Below are positions 1 through 10,367 of a stretch of DNA of 64,000 nucleotides, in pieces. The DNA lies in assembly GCA_951804985.1 (NCBI GenBank), contig OX638130.1, positions 108,884,040-108,948,039 on the forward strand, in the 5' to 3' direction. Within the stretch, counting starts at the first letter, position 1; the number at the start of each line of letters is the position of its first letter. The position numbers were made by a program, and so were the translations under genes. The notes below the pieces were generated by a model. The model had not been told where the DNA came from. It worked only from the letters and a program-made list of their open reading frames with translations, and did no database searches. Source of the DNA: Dryomyza anilis (lineage: Eukaryota > Arthropoda > Insecta > Diptera > Dryomyzidae).

Positions 1-1842
1 TTAAAGAAAAACTTTCGTCACCGGTTGATTTCTCGGAAGATTCTGGAACGATTTAAATGATTTTTTGCAATAAATAACTTCAGCTAAAATCACTACAAAA
101 TAAGCCTACTTTCGACCCTCTAGGACGCTCCGTTTAGGTGATATAAAGGTTTAAAGAAAAACTTTCGTCACCGGTTGATTTCTCGGAAGATTCTGAACCG
201 ATTTAAATGATTTTTGCAATAAATAAATTCAGCTAAAATCACTAAAAAATAAGCCTACTTTCGACCCTCTAGGACGCTCCGTTTAGGAGATATGAAGGTT
301 TAAAGAAAAACTTTCGTCACCGGTTGATTTTTTGGAAGATTCTGGACCGATTTAAATGATTTTTGCAATAAATAACTTCAGGTAAAATCACTACAAAATA
401 AGCCTACTTTCGACCCTCTAGGACGCTCCGTTTAGGAGATATGAAGGTTTAAAGAAAAACTTTCGTCACCGGTTGATTTCTCGGAAGATTCTGGACCGAT
501 TTAAATGATTTTTGCAATAAATAAATTCAGCTAAAATCACTACAAAATAAGCCTACTTTCGACCCTCTAGGACGCTCCGTTTAGGAGATATGAAGGTTTA
601 AAGAAAAACTTTCGTCACCGGTTGATTTCTAGAAAAATACTGGACCGATTTAAATGATTTTTGCAATAAATAAATTCTGCTAAAATCACTACAAAATAAG
701 CCTACTTTCGACCCTCTAGGACGCTCCGTTTAGGAGATATGAAGGTTTAAAGAAAAACTTTCGTCACCGGTTGATTTCTCGGAAGATTCTGGACCGATTT
801 AAATGATTTTTGCAATAAATAAATTCAGCTAAAATCACAACAAAATAAGCCTACTTTCGACAGTCTAGGACGCACCGTTTAGGAGATATGAAGGTTTAAA
901 GAAAAACTTTCGTCACCGTTTGATTTCTTGGAAGATTCTAGACCGATTTAAATGATTTTTGCAATAAATAAATTCAGCTAAAATCACTACAAAATAAGCC
1001 TACTTTCGACCCTCTAGGACGCTCCGTTTAGGAGATATGAAGGTTTAAAGAAAAACTTTCGTCACCAGTTGATTTCTCGGAAGATTCTGGACCGATTTAA
1101 ATGATTTTTGCAATAAATAAATTCAGCTAAAATCACTACAAAATAAGCCTACTTTCGACCCTCTAGGACGCTCCGTTTAGGAGATATGAAGGTTTAAAGA
1201 AAAGCTTTCGTTACCGTTTGATTTCTCGGAAGATTCTGGACCGATTTAAATGATTTTTGCAATAAATAAATTCAGCTAAAATCACTACAAAAGAAGCCTA
1301 CTTTCGACCCTCTAGGACGCTCCGTTTAGGAGATATGAAGGTTTAAAGAAAAACTTTCGTCACCAGTTGATTTTTTGGAAGATTCTGGACCGATTTAAAT
1401 GATTTTTGCAATAAATAAATTCTGCTAAAATCACTACAAAATAAGCCTACTTTCGACCCTCTAGGACGCTCCGTTTAGGAGATATGAAGGTTTAAAGAAA
1501 AACTTTCGTCACCGGTTGATTTCTCGGAAGATTCTGGACCGATTTAAATGATTTTTGCAATAAATAAATTCAGCTAAAATCACTACAAAATAAGCCTACT
1601 TTCGACCCTCTAGGACGCTCCGTTTAGGAGATATGAAGGTTTAAAGAAAAACTTTCGTCACCGGTTGATTTCTAGAAAAATACTGGACCGATTTAAATGA
1701 TTTTTGCAATAAATAAATTCTGCTAAAATCACTACAAAATAAGCCTACTTTCGACCCTCTAGGACGCTCCGTTTAGGAGATATGAAGGTTTAAAGAAAAA
1801 CTTTCGTGATTTTTGATTTTTGCAAATAAATGTATGAAGGTT
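1..1842. repeat. 149-bp satellite array with 7-monomer higher-order repeat
   Basis: Head-to-tail monomers begin at 1, 151, 300, 449, 598, 747, 896, 1045, 1194, 1343, 1492, 1641 and 1790. The spacing is 149 bp; the first monomer has one extra T. Each starts TTAAAGAAAAACTTTCGTCA and contains CTCTAGGACGCTCCGTTTAG. The last copy is collapsed by a deletion of about 90 bp and the array decays near 1842. Monomers 449 and 598 are identical to 1492 and 1641, and monomer 300 shares its TTTTTTGGAAG variant with 1343. This points to a 1,043-bp (7 x 149) higher-order unit. The array runs off the left edge of the window. Confidence 0.97.
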
Positions 1843-2676
1843 TAAAGAAGTAGCTTTTCGTAGCATTGTCTTTTATAATGCTCCATATTTTTAAGAACGT
1901 CTCAAGACATTGTAGTTGTTCACTGCGAATTAGTCCTCCACGCAGACATTTACGAACACCTGTCATAGTGCTGTCAGAGTGCGGCGGTGATTAAAATTTT
2001 ACGACTACAGCATATGTTATGCGATTTTATTAAGCACTAACTTACCGCACAAATGGCCCGAGCACGAAATACTTAGAGGCCGCTATTGCGAGGCACTAAT
2101 ACGTTTTGCACTTAAGCCAAATCTCTCGATCTTGGTTTTATGACAGCTGAAGTGAAGAGATATCTTTCGAAGACATGTTGAATTTGTGTATTTCTCTTAT
2201 TGTTATTGTTAGTGCTATTGTATTTTTGTTGTGGTTTTATCGTATTTGTTAAATGTGCCTATATGCTGCACTCTTATGATAAAATCTACTTTTGGTTTTT
2301 GAGGCTTTTCTTATTGTAATGGTTAAAATAGGTAAAAGCTGCCTTTAATGTCATCTTAAGCATTATTTGTTTATAATGATTGAGAGAAATGTTTGTGTAT
2401 GATTTTGTGTGATAATGTGGTGTAGAAGAAAAAAAAAAATATAACATAAAATGAAAATATATTTGTTCAAAACATTTTTGTACAAATTGGAAATCTGAGG
2501 CAAGTGCACCGAAATCTGAGTCATAAAGGAGACCTTTTTTTGAGTATGAGGTCTCAGAAAATATGGTTCATGAAAGTATTGCAATTGTGACTGATTTCAG
2601 AGCTTTCAAAAATTTCGTCATTGAAGAGTTATATGGTTCTTTACTGCTATAAATTGACTTCTCAAAGCATCAAATT
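1843..2676. other. No recognisable feature
   Basis: Mixed AT-rich sequence. It has somewhat higher GC at 1910-2120 and T-rich stretches from 2170. A short motif at 2513-2535 (TCATAAAGGAGACC) recurs in the triplicated repeat at 36.5-37.0 kb. No coding potential or RNA gene was seen. Confidence 0.5.
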
Positions 2677-2890
2677 TGCCAGCCTCAGCAGTCCAGCGGT
2701 AGTGCGCTGAACTTGCATTCTGAAGGTCTCGGGTTCGAATCTCGGCTTGTGCATGGACGCTTGTAGATTTCACAGCGTGTCTGAGTGCTGTGGATCTTTC
2801 CTTCGGATCTCTTAATAAAAAGGTTTTATTTGGGAGTGTATTGGGAGCACTCACAAACAGACACAAATAGACTTTTTCTTGTAGCTCCTT
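2677..2890 (+). mobile_element. tRNA-derived SINE, family 2 (fragment)
   Basis: It has a tRNA-like head with an A-box-like CAGCGGTAGTGCGC near 2694 and a B box GGTTCGAATC near 2732, at tRNA-like spacing. The flanks do not form an acceptor stem, so this is not a functional tRNA gene. A non-tRNA body follows to about 2890, containing an internal GGGAGTGTATTGGGAGCACTC segment of partial dyad symmetry. The sequence differs from the (ATT)n-tailed SINE elsewhere in the window, hence a separate family. The 3' limit is uncertain. Confidence 0.6.
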
Positions 2891-2984
2891 AAACACGCCA
2901 ATGTAGAATGTTTATGGATCCTCTGTAAATATACAAAATTGATATACACCCGTTGAATGAGAATTGGAAAAAAAAAACAATTTT

Positions 2985-3345
2985 ATAAGTGAAAGTTCCA
3001 GACAAACATACAAATTTAATGAATTTACTTGAATTTGCTGAATGAAGTCGACATTTTTGAGTTTCAACGTTATCCCCCAAAAACCTTCAAAAGTATTTAC
3101 GCTGAAATTGATTTTAAAATATAGCAAAATGAATACTCTTTTCACACCATATCCACTTTTATTGCCGATTAGTGCGGACCCTGAACGATGGAGGCGCTCC
3201 AGTTGAATTAGGTCTACATTTTTGACTTTGCAGGTTCGTTACTCAAAACCTGTAAAAGTAACTAAGATGAAATTTCTTTTAACTTATAGCTGAATGAAAA
3301 CTCTATCAGCCGATTACCAAATTGTTCCAAATCTGATCGCTGAAA
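2985..3345. repeat. Diverged ~164-bp tandem repeat (two copies)
   Basis: The motif ACATTTTTGA starts copies at 3051 and 3215. Both continue into 'AAAAGTA..T', 'TGAAATT', then 'TAACTTATAGCTGAATGAA'-type sequence ending near a CCATATCCAC block. Related sequence flanks the DD37E transposon at 18.08-18.20 and 19.50-19.61 kb. This is therefore a dispersed, locally tandem, old repeat family of unknown class. Confidence 0.55.
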
Positions 3346-3351
3346 ACCACT

Positions 3352-3605
3352 ATGTGCCGGTGGCTCAAATTTTCAGTTCATTGGAATACGAGCTTAAAGG
3401 TCGCTGCTTCGAAAACCAGTGACAGCTACATCAAAAAAAAAATAATAATAATAATAATAATAATAATGAGCTACCTCTAATGGTTAACCTCCCGTCCATG
3501 ACAAAGATCTCACTACGTCATTCGCATTCAGCTTTAACTGGCACAGCGTGAATGGTGAAAAATCTAGGCTTATGTTCTTCAGATCTATAACGCTAAACTA
3601 TTAAA
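3352..3605 (+). mobile_element. Old tRNA-derived SINE copy with (AAT)n tract
   Basis: A degenerate tRNA-like head occupies 3357-3420: GGTGGCTCA, then TTGGAATACGAGCTTAAAGG, then GCTTCGAAA at the B-box position. An (AAT)n microsatellite follows at 3437-3468. The body starts GAGCTACCTCT and ends ACGCTAAACTATTA. The intact SINE at 8371 has the same order (CGCTACCTCT ... GCGCCAAACTATTA), so this is probably an ancient relative with an internal expanded microsatellite. Confidence 0.45.
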
Positions 3606-4480
3606 GGAGAAGGAGAAAAACAATGAATAACTAGATAAATAATATCTCTTCTATACGAACATCAAGTCTTTGAAGTTACGGACATTACAAGCGTGGTCTC
3701 CTAGGTTTCGGAAGTCATTTTGGACTATTTTTGGTGCTGAAATTTGAAATTTTTGTTTTTTGGGATAATTATATCGTTCACTCTGAAGATTTTTCCACAT
3801 CATTTGTATTATTAAGGAATTCAGCTGATAACCATAATTTATGTTTTACGTTTATAAAATGACTTTTTTTTATTCATTTCATAAAATTAAAATAAATCCT
3901 CTGTAAGGAGTGCATATCGTCGTAATACGCAATGTAGCGAACACCCTCCCCAGAACATTTTTCAAAATACACACCCTCTTAAATTCTCAAATTGAAAATT
4001 AATGAGACATTTTTCGCACCTCAAAGCCAATGGGCCACCGGAATCACCCAGGAGGTAGAGGTACCACTGGGAGTAGCAACGCAAATGGTGTTCAATGTAT
4101 TATTTTAAAATAGATCTCAATTCTGAAAAAATACATAGTACATCGAAAAAATTACTGTAGTAAATTTATGTCACATTTATGTCTTTGTTTTGAAAACTGC
4201 AGATTTACTACATTTTGTTAGTTTTTAAATACATATGTAATTATTTCACCTTATTTTACTACACCATGTATTGAAAATTCGTTCTCTGCATATTAAAAAA
4301 AAATGTATTGCTGTTTTATTTTTTGCTTTCATTAAATTATTTGAAATTCGTTTGGGCACGTCTTCAAAAAGACTACCTAGTGATGCCAACTAATTGAGTT
4401 TCCCGCTGAATCTTTTTTGTTTTGAAAAAAATACATGAAAATAAAAGTTATCAACTCTGCAGCATTGAGTACGCTGTTCT
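3606..4480. other. Intergenic AT-rich DNA, no feature recognised
   Basis: No coding, RNA or clear repeat structure is visible. The 70-residue frame at 4435-4647 is chance: it lies largely in the palindromic element that begins near 4481. Confidence 0.5.
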
Positions 4481-4784
4481 ACATAGAAAAAATGTACATC
4501 ATATTGATGAATTCTGTTCTTCAAACCATGATTCATTGTATAGAAATACCATTCATAATATTAACGACTTACCGACATCAATGTTATGAATGCGATCATA
4601 AATATGATGAATGTTTGGTAACTGTCGAATACGTTGCATCATATTAATGCAAAAACATAAAATACAACATATATGTATTTCATATTGAAGAAGACTGTTC
4701 ATTAAATCAAATTTCAGTCAAATTATTTTATTTTCGTTCATTGTTTGCCGTACTTCTCAGTTCTCAAATAGTTCTTGTATGTTA

Positions 4785-5995
4785 TCTATATATATGAAAC
4801 TCTTGGTCCGTCTGCCGATCTGTCTGTCTGACTGTTTGTTCCAGCATCACGTCTAAACCGCTGAACCGATTTAACTGAAATTTTGCACAATGATACTATG
4901 GAGTCCGGAGGGTGGACAAAGGCGCGTGGCACCTCCCATACAACCTAACCTTTAAAAACGACATAACTCGGCACATACACAAGCTTAAAAGATGCAACAA
5001 AAAACTAAAATTCACCACACTAAAACTCACCACACTAAAACTCACCACACTAAAACTCACCACACTAAAACTTACCACACTAAAACTCACCATACTAAAT
5101 CTCACCACACTAAAAATTCACCTCACTAAAACTCACCACACCAAAACTCACCACACTAAAACTCACCACACCAAAATTCACCACACTAAAACTCACCACA
5201 CTAAAACTCAACACAATAAAGCTCACCACACTAAAACTCACAACACTAAAATTCACAACACTAAAACTCACCATACTAAAATTCACCACACTCAAATTCA
5301 AAACACTAAAATTCACCACACTCAAATTCACCACACTAAAACTCAACACAATAAAATTCACCACACTCAAATTCACCACACTAAAACTCACCACACTAAA
5401 ACTCACCACACCAAAACTCACCACACTAAAACTCACCACATTTAAACTCACCACATTAAAACTCACCACACCAAAATTCGTCACACTAAAATTTACCACA
5501 CTAAAATTCACCATATTAAAACTCACCACACTAAAATTCACCACACTAAAACTCACCACAATAAAACTCACCACACTCAAATTCACCGCACTTAAATTGA
5601 ACACACTTAAACACACATCAATAAAATTCACTGCACTTAAACTCACCACACTAAAATTCACCACATTAAAACTCACCACACTAAAACTCACCACACTAAA
5701 AGTAACCACAATAAAACTTCTACTTGGAAAAACTCTACGGGGAAGAATTCTACGGGAAAGAATTCTACTGGGAAGAATTCTACGGGGAAGCACAGTCTTC
5801 GAAAGAATTGTATATGAGAACAGTTGTTTTAGCGGAGAATTAGTTTGGTTTTTGTTACTACATTTATAAAACCAATAAAAAATACGTCCACGGGTCCCTG
5901 ATATAAATAATAAAAATGTTATTTATATTAATAAAATTGCTCCATAACCTTGCATTCACAAAATCTTTGCACGAGTCGTGTACGTGTCCAGCTAG
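4785..5995 (+). mobile_element. Non-autonomous Helitron, complete
   Basis: The 5' end is TCTATATATATGAAACTC and the 3' end is GTGTCCAGCTAG, followed by T. It is inserted between A (4784) and T (5996), the Helitron target rule. Copy B of the surrounding element shows the uninterrupted junction (GTTATTTCTTAT), which confirms both ends. Order: CCGTCTG/TGTCTG-rich 5' region, 'CCGCTGAACCGATTTAACTG', 'GGTGGACAAAGG', a 15-bp minisatellite core (5005-5715), an ATTCTACGGGGAAG repeat patch (5735-5790), then a conserved 3' region from ACATTTATAAAACC to CTAG. No Rep/helicase is encoded. Copies lie at 53135-54375 (+), 24245-24988 (-) and 48480-49284 (-), with an older one at 9560-11215 (-). Confidence 0.85.
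5005..5715. repeat. 15-bp minisatellite (CACACTAAAACTCAC)n
   Basis: Roughly 45 tandem copies of CACACTAAAACTCAC and the CACTAAAATTCAC variant form the core of the Helitron. Because 15 is a multiple of three, both strands stay open for 60-230 codons. The repetitive Thr-Leu-Lys or Ser-Val-Val frames at 4912-5445, 5110-5793 and 5597-5869 are by-products, not genes. Confidence 0.95.
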
Positions 5996-6511
5996 TTTCT
6001 TATATAATGTTTGCTCGACATGCATAAATTAGTAAAATGTTTTATAATATATTTATATTATAATTACAACTTTTTATTTTTAAAAAGTTATATTTATAAA
6101 AATATATTTAATAAAAAAAATGTTGTTTGTAAAAAAAATATTTTTTTTAAAAATTTTTTTTCGTATACATTTTTTTTTTAAATATTTTTTTTTTTTTTTG
6201 AAACAAATTTTTTTTTTAAACAAATTTTTTCAGTTATTTTTTAAATAAAATTTTTACAACACTTTTTTTATATATTTTTCTAAAAAAAAAAATATTTTTT
6301 TTTTTAAATATTATGAACAAATTCATCAATATGACGATTCAAATTCATTGTATTGAATATAATTTCATATATATAATAAATGTATTCATCAATATGTTAT
6401 TTAATGAACGGTGGTATCAACATAATGAATCTGAAAGTTGATGAAAAAATTCATATTATTTATGAATAAATTCATCATATGATGAATTTTTTTCCTGTGT
6501 AGTATGATATT

Positions 6512-6786
6512 AGCTGCGATCCCGTGGTACTTGAAACACATTTGTTTCACGGGAACACCATTGGTTCTATTTTAATAAGCACTGTTTTCTTTTGCCCTAT
6601 CTTTTTCAACACAAATTCTTCTTCTTCTTGTTAAGTGCTATTCACAATGGCATAACATCACCACAAACAAATTTACGTTTGATACGTACAGTACAAGATC
6701 AGTAATTAATCCAAAACCGAACCTGGTTCTAATTGTTTGTTATTGTTTTGTATATGATCAGGACCAAAAACAACGGGAACGCAGCT
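6512..6786. mobile_element. Short TIR element with internal hairpin
   Basis: The inverted ends are AGCTGCGATCCCGT (6512) and its complement ACGGGAACGCAGCT (ending 6786), differing at one position. They are flanked by ATT on the left and ATT on the right, a possible 3-bp target duplication. Just inside the left end, 6521-6553 folds into a bulged hairpin (CCCGTG...TGAAACA / TGTTTCACGGG). It is about 275 bp with no ORF. The class is unknown; a MITE is most likely. Confidence 0.5.
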
Positions 6787-7560
6787 ATTGTGTAGTTCAC
6801 AAATGATTTACTACAAGGAAAGTTAATAATTTATTAAATAAATCCGTTTCAAATTGTCAAGATTGGTCTATTGTAATTTTTTAAGTAATAGCTGAATGTT
6901 AGATGTTGGAAACGATTAAAATTTTATTAAATTTGCAACACTTTTTATTTTTTTTTTTAATAAAAATTCTATATTCCTGCACTTTGGTTATTTATATGAC
7001 ACACTGTAATCTAAAATAGTCTACATATAATTTAAAGGAAACTCGATTGTTTTTGATACCTTTAAGTTTTACCTCAACACCCAAGGCGGGGCAGAATAAA
7101 ATCCGTTTTTAACAAAAGACCAAAATCCTCAGTTGCAGCAGCATCAAAAATAATGTGGCTTGGCAGCAGCAGCAGCAGCAGTAGACTTGCAACTTTATGA
7201 TCCTACCTTGTGAGTTTATATGCCTCAGGAGCAGTGTGTGTGTGTGTGTGCAGGAGCTGAGCTCAGCACAAGCACATGTTCCACGTAAAAGCACCAGTGC
7301 ATACTACACAAAAACACATAAATACAACAGCATTTAAAGTATGTGCAGAAAAAGTGCGAATTTAATAAAAAAAATGTCGGCAAAAAATTCAATTTTCTTA
7401 AAATGCTTTAAGTGCAGCAATGCAAACAGCAAAAATAAATCCATATAATTTAAGGTTTTTATTTATTTTTTTTAACTAGTTTTTTATTTTGTACAATTTC
7501 AATTTTATTGGCATTTTGAAAATATGCGCTCTGTTGATGCAAAAATGATTTTATTTTCAG
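6787..7560. other. Non-repetitive AT-rich DNA
   Basis: Apparently single-copy sequence with a short (GCA)n tract at 7161-7182 and (GT)n at 7233-7251. A polypyrimidine-rich stretch (7501-7560) leads into the candidate exon that follows. The 61-codon frame on the minus strand at 7109-7294 crosses the CAG/GT microsatellites and is not convincing. Confidence 0.4.
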
Positions 7561-7662
7561 CTGCCATGGAGTGCGAGGAATTGCTTTCGTTCGAAATATA
7601 CAAGAGCCATGTGAAAAATACACAATCGCATTAAACGCACTTTTATTATTTTTAATATGCAG
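7561..7662 (+). other. Candidate small exon (splice-signal bounded)
   Basis: The segment is preceded by TTTTATTTTCAG (acceptor-like, ending 7560) and followed by GTGAGT (donor-like, from 7663) in the context TGCAG|GTGAGT. It is less AT-rich than its flanks. It contains a 22-codon open frame from the ATG at 7566 (starts MECEELLSFE, ends at a TAA), so it could only be terminal coding, an untranslated exon, or not an exon. The sequence just before the donor, TTTTTAATATGCAG, also resembles an acceptor, so the boundaries are ambiguous. This rests on signal recognition only. Confidence 0.25.
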
Positions 7663-8276
7663 GTGAGTGGCTGTTTTCAATTCATGTGTAGGGTATATAA
7701 ATTGCGGGAGAAGTGAAAACTTTATATGTAAAAATCCAAAGTATATTCTTTAATCCAATAAACTCAAAATAGTAATGATTACTACTAAATGGTTGCCATA
7801 AATTTCGATGTAGGTTTCCTTTCTTTTTATGCGTTTTAAAATTTATACAAAAATAAAATATTTCAAATATACTTAAAAGATTATAGAAATTCTAAAAAAA
7901 TAAATTTATTATTGATCTAATCTCTGGCGAAATTCGATTTTGTTCTTCGTCAGAAAAACTCGTCTTCGGTAAAAATAGTCTAACATGTTACAGGGCAATA
8001 CTTCCATGAGTACTTATTTTCGGTTAATAAGTTTCAAGACAATTCTTAACAGACTATCCAATATTTCTGCACCCAATGTTCGGTCTTTCACGGATCATTC
8101 CTTTGACGCCCGAAATTAATTCGTAAGATTTTTCTTCTCAAGCTATAATGTGATATTTTCACTCATTAAACTCTGCATTTTCTCTCACATAATTCTCGTA
8201 TAATTCTCTCCGGTTGGTGTTTTTTTTTAATTTTCCCAGAACCCAGCTACACAGAAAAAAATATATTTGTAAATAT
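7663..8276. other. No recognisable feature
   Basis: AT-rich DNA without coding or repeat signals that I can support. The segment from about 8240 (CTACACAGAAAAAAATATATTT) resembles the terminal motif of several fly MITEs, but no matching opposite end was found. Confidence 0.4.
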
Positions 8277-8329
8277 AGCAAAAAATTTGATCAATACAAT
8301 TAATTATCAATTAATTCATCGCCAATACG

Positions 8330-8860
8330 ACCTTTAATTCAATTGATTAAATATTTAATCATATTAATTAAGCCGCGGTAGCTCAGTGGTTAATGCGTTG
8401 GACTGCGAGCCGAAAGGTCCCCGGTTCAAGCCTGGACTGGGGCTAACGACATCTTTTCTTAGAAACATTTTTCTATACCGCGCTACCTCTCGTCAGTAAA
8501 TGGCAAACCTACGAGAGTAAAACCATTGCCTATGAAAAACTCTCACCCGCCGGTCGGATTCGGCAATAAACTGTAGGTCCCACCACTTTGAGTACAAATA
8601 TAACACGCACAGCTCAAAATGGTGAGAGAGCTCGGCCGAAGTTCTATACAGGACTGTAGCGCCAAACTATTATTATTAATTAATAAATTAACAGAAAATA
8701 AAATTACATCAATACAATGAAATTATTTGCTGAAACGACTTAAAACGAATTAATTCTATTGATTAAATATTTAATCTTCTAAATTAATAAATTAACAGAA
8801 AAAAACAAAAAGTTACATCAATAGAATTAAATAATTTGCTGAAACGACTATTGAATTAAT
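8330..8860. repeat. ~107-bp tandem duplication hosting a SINE
   Basis: TTGATTAAATATTTAATC and TTAATAAATTAACAGAAAA occur twice (about 8340/8756 and 8680/8786), with ACATCAATA and TTTGCTGAAACGACT also repeated. Subtracting the 304-bp SINE, the copies are about 107 bp apart. The second copy keeps an uninterrupted version of the SINE insertion site. Confidence 0.6.
8371..8674 (+). mobile_element. tRNA-derived SINE, family 1 (best copy)
   Basis: The tRNA-like head at 8371-8445 carries an internal Pol III promoter: A box TAGCTCAGTGGTTAATGCG (8379) and B box GGTTCAAGCC (8423). A conserved body (CTACCTCTCGTCAGTAAATGG, CCTACGAGAGTAAAACC, CTCACCCGCC) follows, ending TGTAGCGCCAAACT(ATT)n. A candidate AT-rich 8-bp target duplication, ATTAATTA, flanks it (8363-8370 and 8675-8682). 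The parent tRNA cannot be settled. Related copies: 27946-28236 (-), 45843-46090 (-), 50187-50460 (+), 62842-62995 (+). No protein is encoded, so it would depend on a LINE in trans. Confidence 0.85.
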
Positions 8861-8869
8861 TGCAATCAC

Positions 8870-9555
8870 CGTTGCTGAGCACACGAACCGGCACGGCATC
8901 ACGATACGAGGTTGCAGCGAATTAACGCCGACAAACAAGCAAACGATGGAATTTTTGTTTGCGCGTTTGACTGCGCGCATATTATTCCCATTTAGTATAT
9001 GCCAAGTATACACAAAAATGGTGATGATGGCAATGGTTTCATATTTAATTATGCTTCCAACTACATCATCAGCAAAGTATATGTTATGTACTTTCACAAG
9101 GATTTATAACATTATTTTTTAATTAACTGAATGAGAATTATAAAGACTGGCTCCGTTGATGGCTAGTTTTAAAGCTAATAGAACAGGCTTTTAGAAAAAT
9201 TAAGTTGTAACTTTTAAACTTGAACATGTGGCCCGTCGTCATTATCCTAGCATTTAAAAATTGAAGTAGTTAAAAAGGATCCTTTTTAAAATTCTGAAAA
9301 AATATGAACAACCATACCAAAGTGATTTTTAGCCGATTTTATGTAACTATGAAGCACTTTATCTCTGGAAGTAAAGGTCAAAAAAAATAAAAAAAAATGG
9401 TCTATGCATATATCGCATACTCTTTATCAGTTGCCCAAATTTTATTGAAATCGAAGTAGGTGAGTTCCAACCGCTGGTCGATTTGGTGTGGAATGGCCCA
9501 TATACTGAACAAAAGAAAACTGTGTAACCAAAAACATTTTGTGGTAAATTTAAAA
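8870..9555. other. Unassigned AT-rich DNA
   Basis: 8876-9000 has slightly raised GC (GAGCACACGAACCGGCACGG). 9140-9530 looks like the tail of an unidentified dispersed repeat ('CGATTTGGTGTGGAATGGCC'), but no second copy is present in the window. The minus-strand frame at 8813-9097 has no recognisable domain. Confidence 0.35.
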
Positions 9556-9778
9556 AAAAAAAATTAAAATGTATTTGCTTTTGTTGTGTGTTTTTACTGA
9601 TAAATTTTCTTTTATTTGGTTATCAGCTTTTTTAAGCTTTTGATTTTGTTTTGTTTCGTTTTTATTTCTTTTAATTTCGGGTTTTTTCGTATTTAATATT
9701 TATTTTTAGTATTTATTTTTCCTTTTGTTTGTGTTTTTCTTTTATTTTCATTGCGTGTTTTTACATCTATTTTTTTAT

Positions 9779-10367
9779 ATCCTACACATATGAGATACAG
9801 GGTATATTAAGTTTGTACAAATATTGCAACGCCCCTTAGAAGGCGTGTCTGGTATGAAAAATTGTATATATATTCTTGATCAGCATAACTACCTGATCTA
9901 TCTATCTGTCTTTATGTCCGTCTGTCTTGCTGTCTGACCGGATACACGGTATCTTGAAAAATAATTGTCAAAATGCGATGACATTTTGTTTCAATATGTC
10001 TTAGCCAAAAAGTGGTTTTGAGTTTGAAAATGCACCTAATCAATAATCAGACACGCCTACCTCTCATACAAGTCACTTATATATAACTTTGTGGGAACAA
10101 ATAACTAAAAAAGTATTCAAGATATAGTTATAAAATTTAAAACATTTTCTTAGAATTTACCTACAAATATCTGTTCCGAAATGGGGCATAATCCGTCTAC
10201 CTTTTTTTTCTTACTACAATTCCCATTTTTTCATATCCCATAAAATTATACCAGTAATAAATCCACCAAGAGTGTAGGGTATTCCATAGTTAGGCATAAC
10301 CGACTATAAAGGCCCGTCTTAAGTGACCGAACTTACCTATGTGACTTCACTTTCCCAAATCGTTTTT
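9779..10367 (+). mobile_element. DINE-1/mini-me-like element
   Basis: It starts with CCTACACATATGAGATACAGG then GGTATATTAAGTTTGT, followed by GCAACGCCCCTTAGAAGGCG, TATATATTCTTGATCAGCAT and a GTCTGTC/GTCCGTCTG core (about 9905-9940). It ends GTGTAGGGTATTCCATAGT...CCGACTATAAAGG and AAATCGTTTT. The order and motifs match the element at 44590-45362. TATATATTCTTGATCAG followed by a GTCY-rich core is typical of Drosophila DINE-1/mini-me (Helentron-related) repeats. Non-coding. Confidence 0.7.

Larger units (their letters stand above)
4481..6500. mobile_element. Palindromic AT-rich element, copy A (split by a Helitron)
   Basis: This is a MITE- or fold-back-like element with subterminal CATCATATTGATGAATT on the left and ATTCATCATATGATGAATTT on the right. 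The ends are loosely of the form ACAYAGAAAAAA / TTTTTTTCCTGTGT. Its interior is a run of A/T homopolymers at 6060-6310. A complete Helitron at 4785-5995 interrupts it. After removing the Helitron, the left part (4481-4784) and right part (5996-6500) align with copy B (13885-15216). Further relatives lie at 16607-16725, 37280-37670 and 62083-62430. No transposase is present; the superfamily is unknown. Confidence 0.75.

Noticed and set aside
1..1842. CRISPR-like array of regular repeats
   Set aside because: The repeats are contiguous 149-bp monomers without unique spacers, and the DNA is clearly eukaryotic.
2680..2750. tRNA gene suggested by GGTTCGAATC
   Set aside because: No acceptor-stem pairing and poor anticodon stem; interpreted as a second SINE family.
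4912..5869. Thr-Leu-Lys and Ser-Val-Val repeat frames
   Set aside because: By-products of the 15-bp Helitron minisatellite; the same frames appear at 24.2-24.9 and 53.6-53.9 kb with the same element.
8371..8445. Functional tRNA gene
   Set aside because: A and B boxes are present, but the ends do not pair as an acceptor stem. The sequence continues into a body shared by four other copies with an (ATT)n tail, so it is a SINE head.
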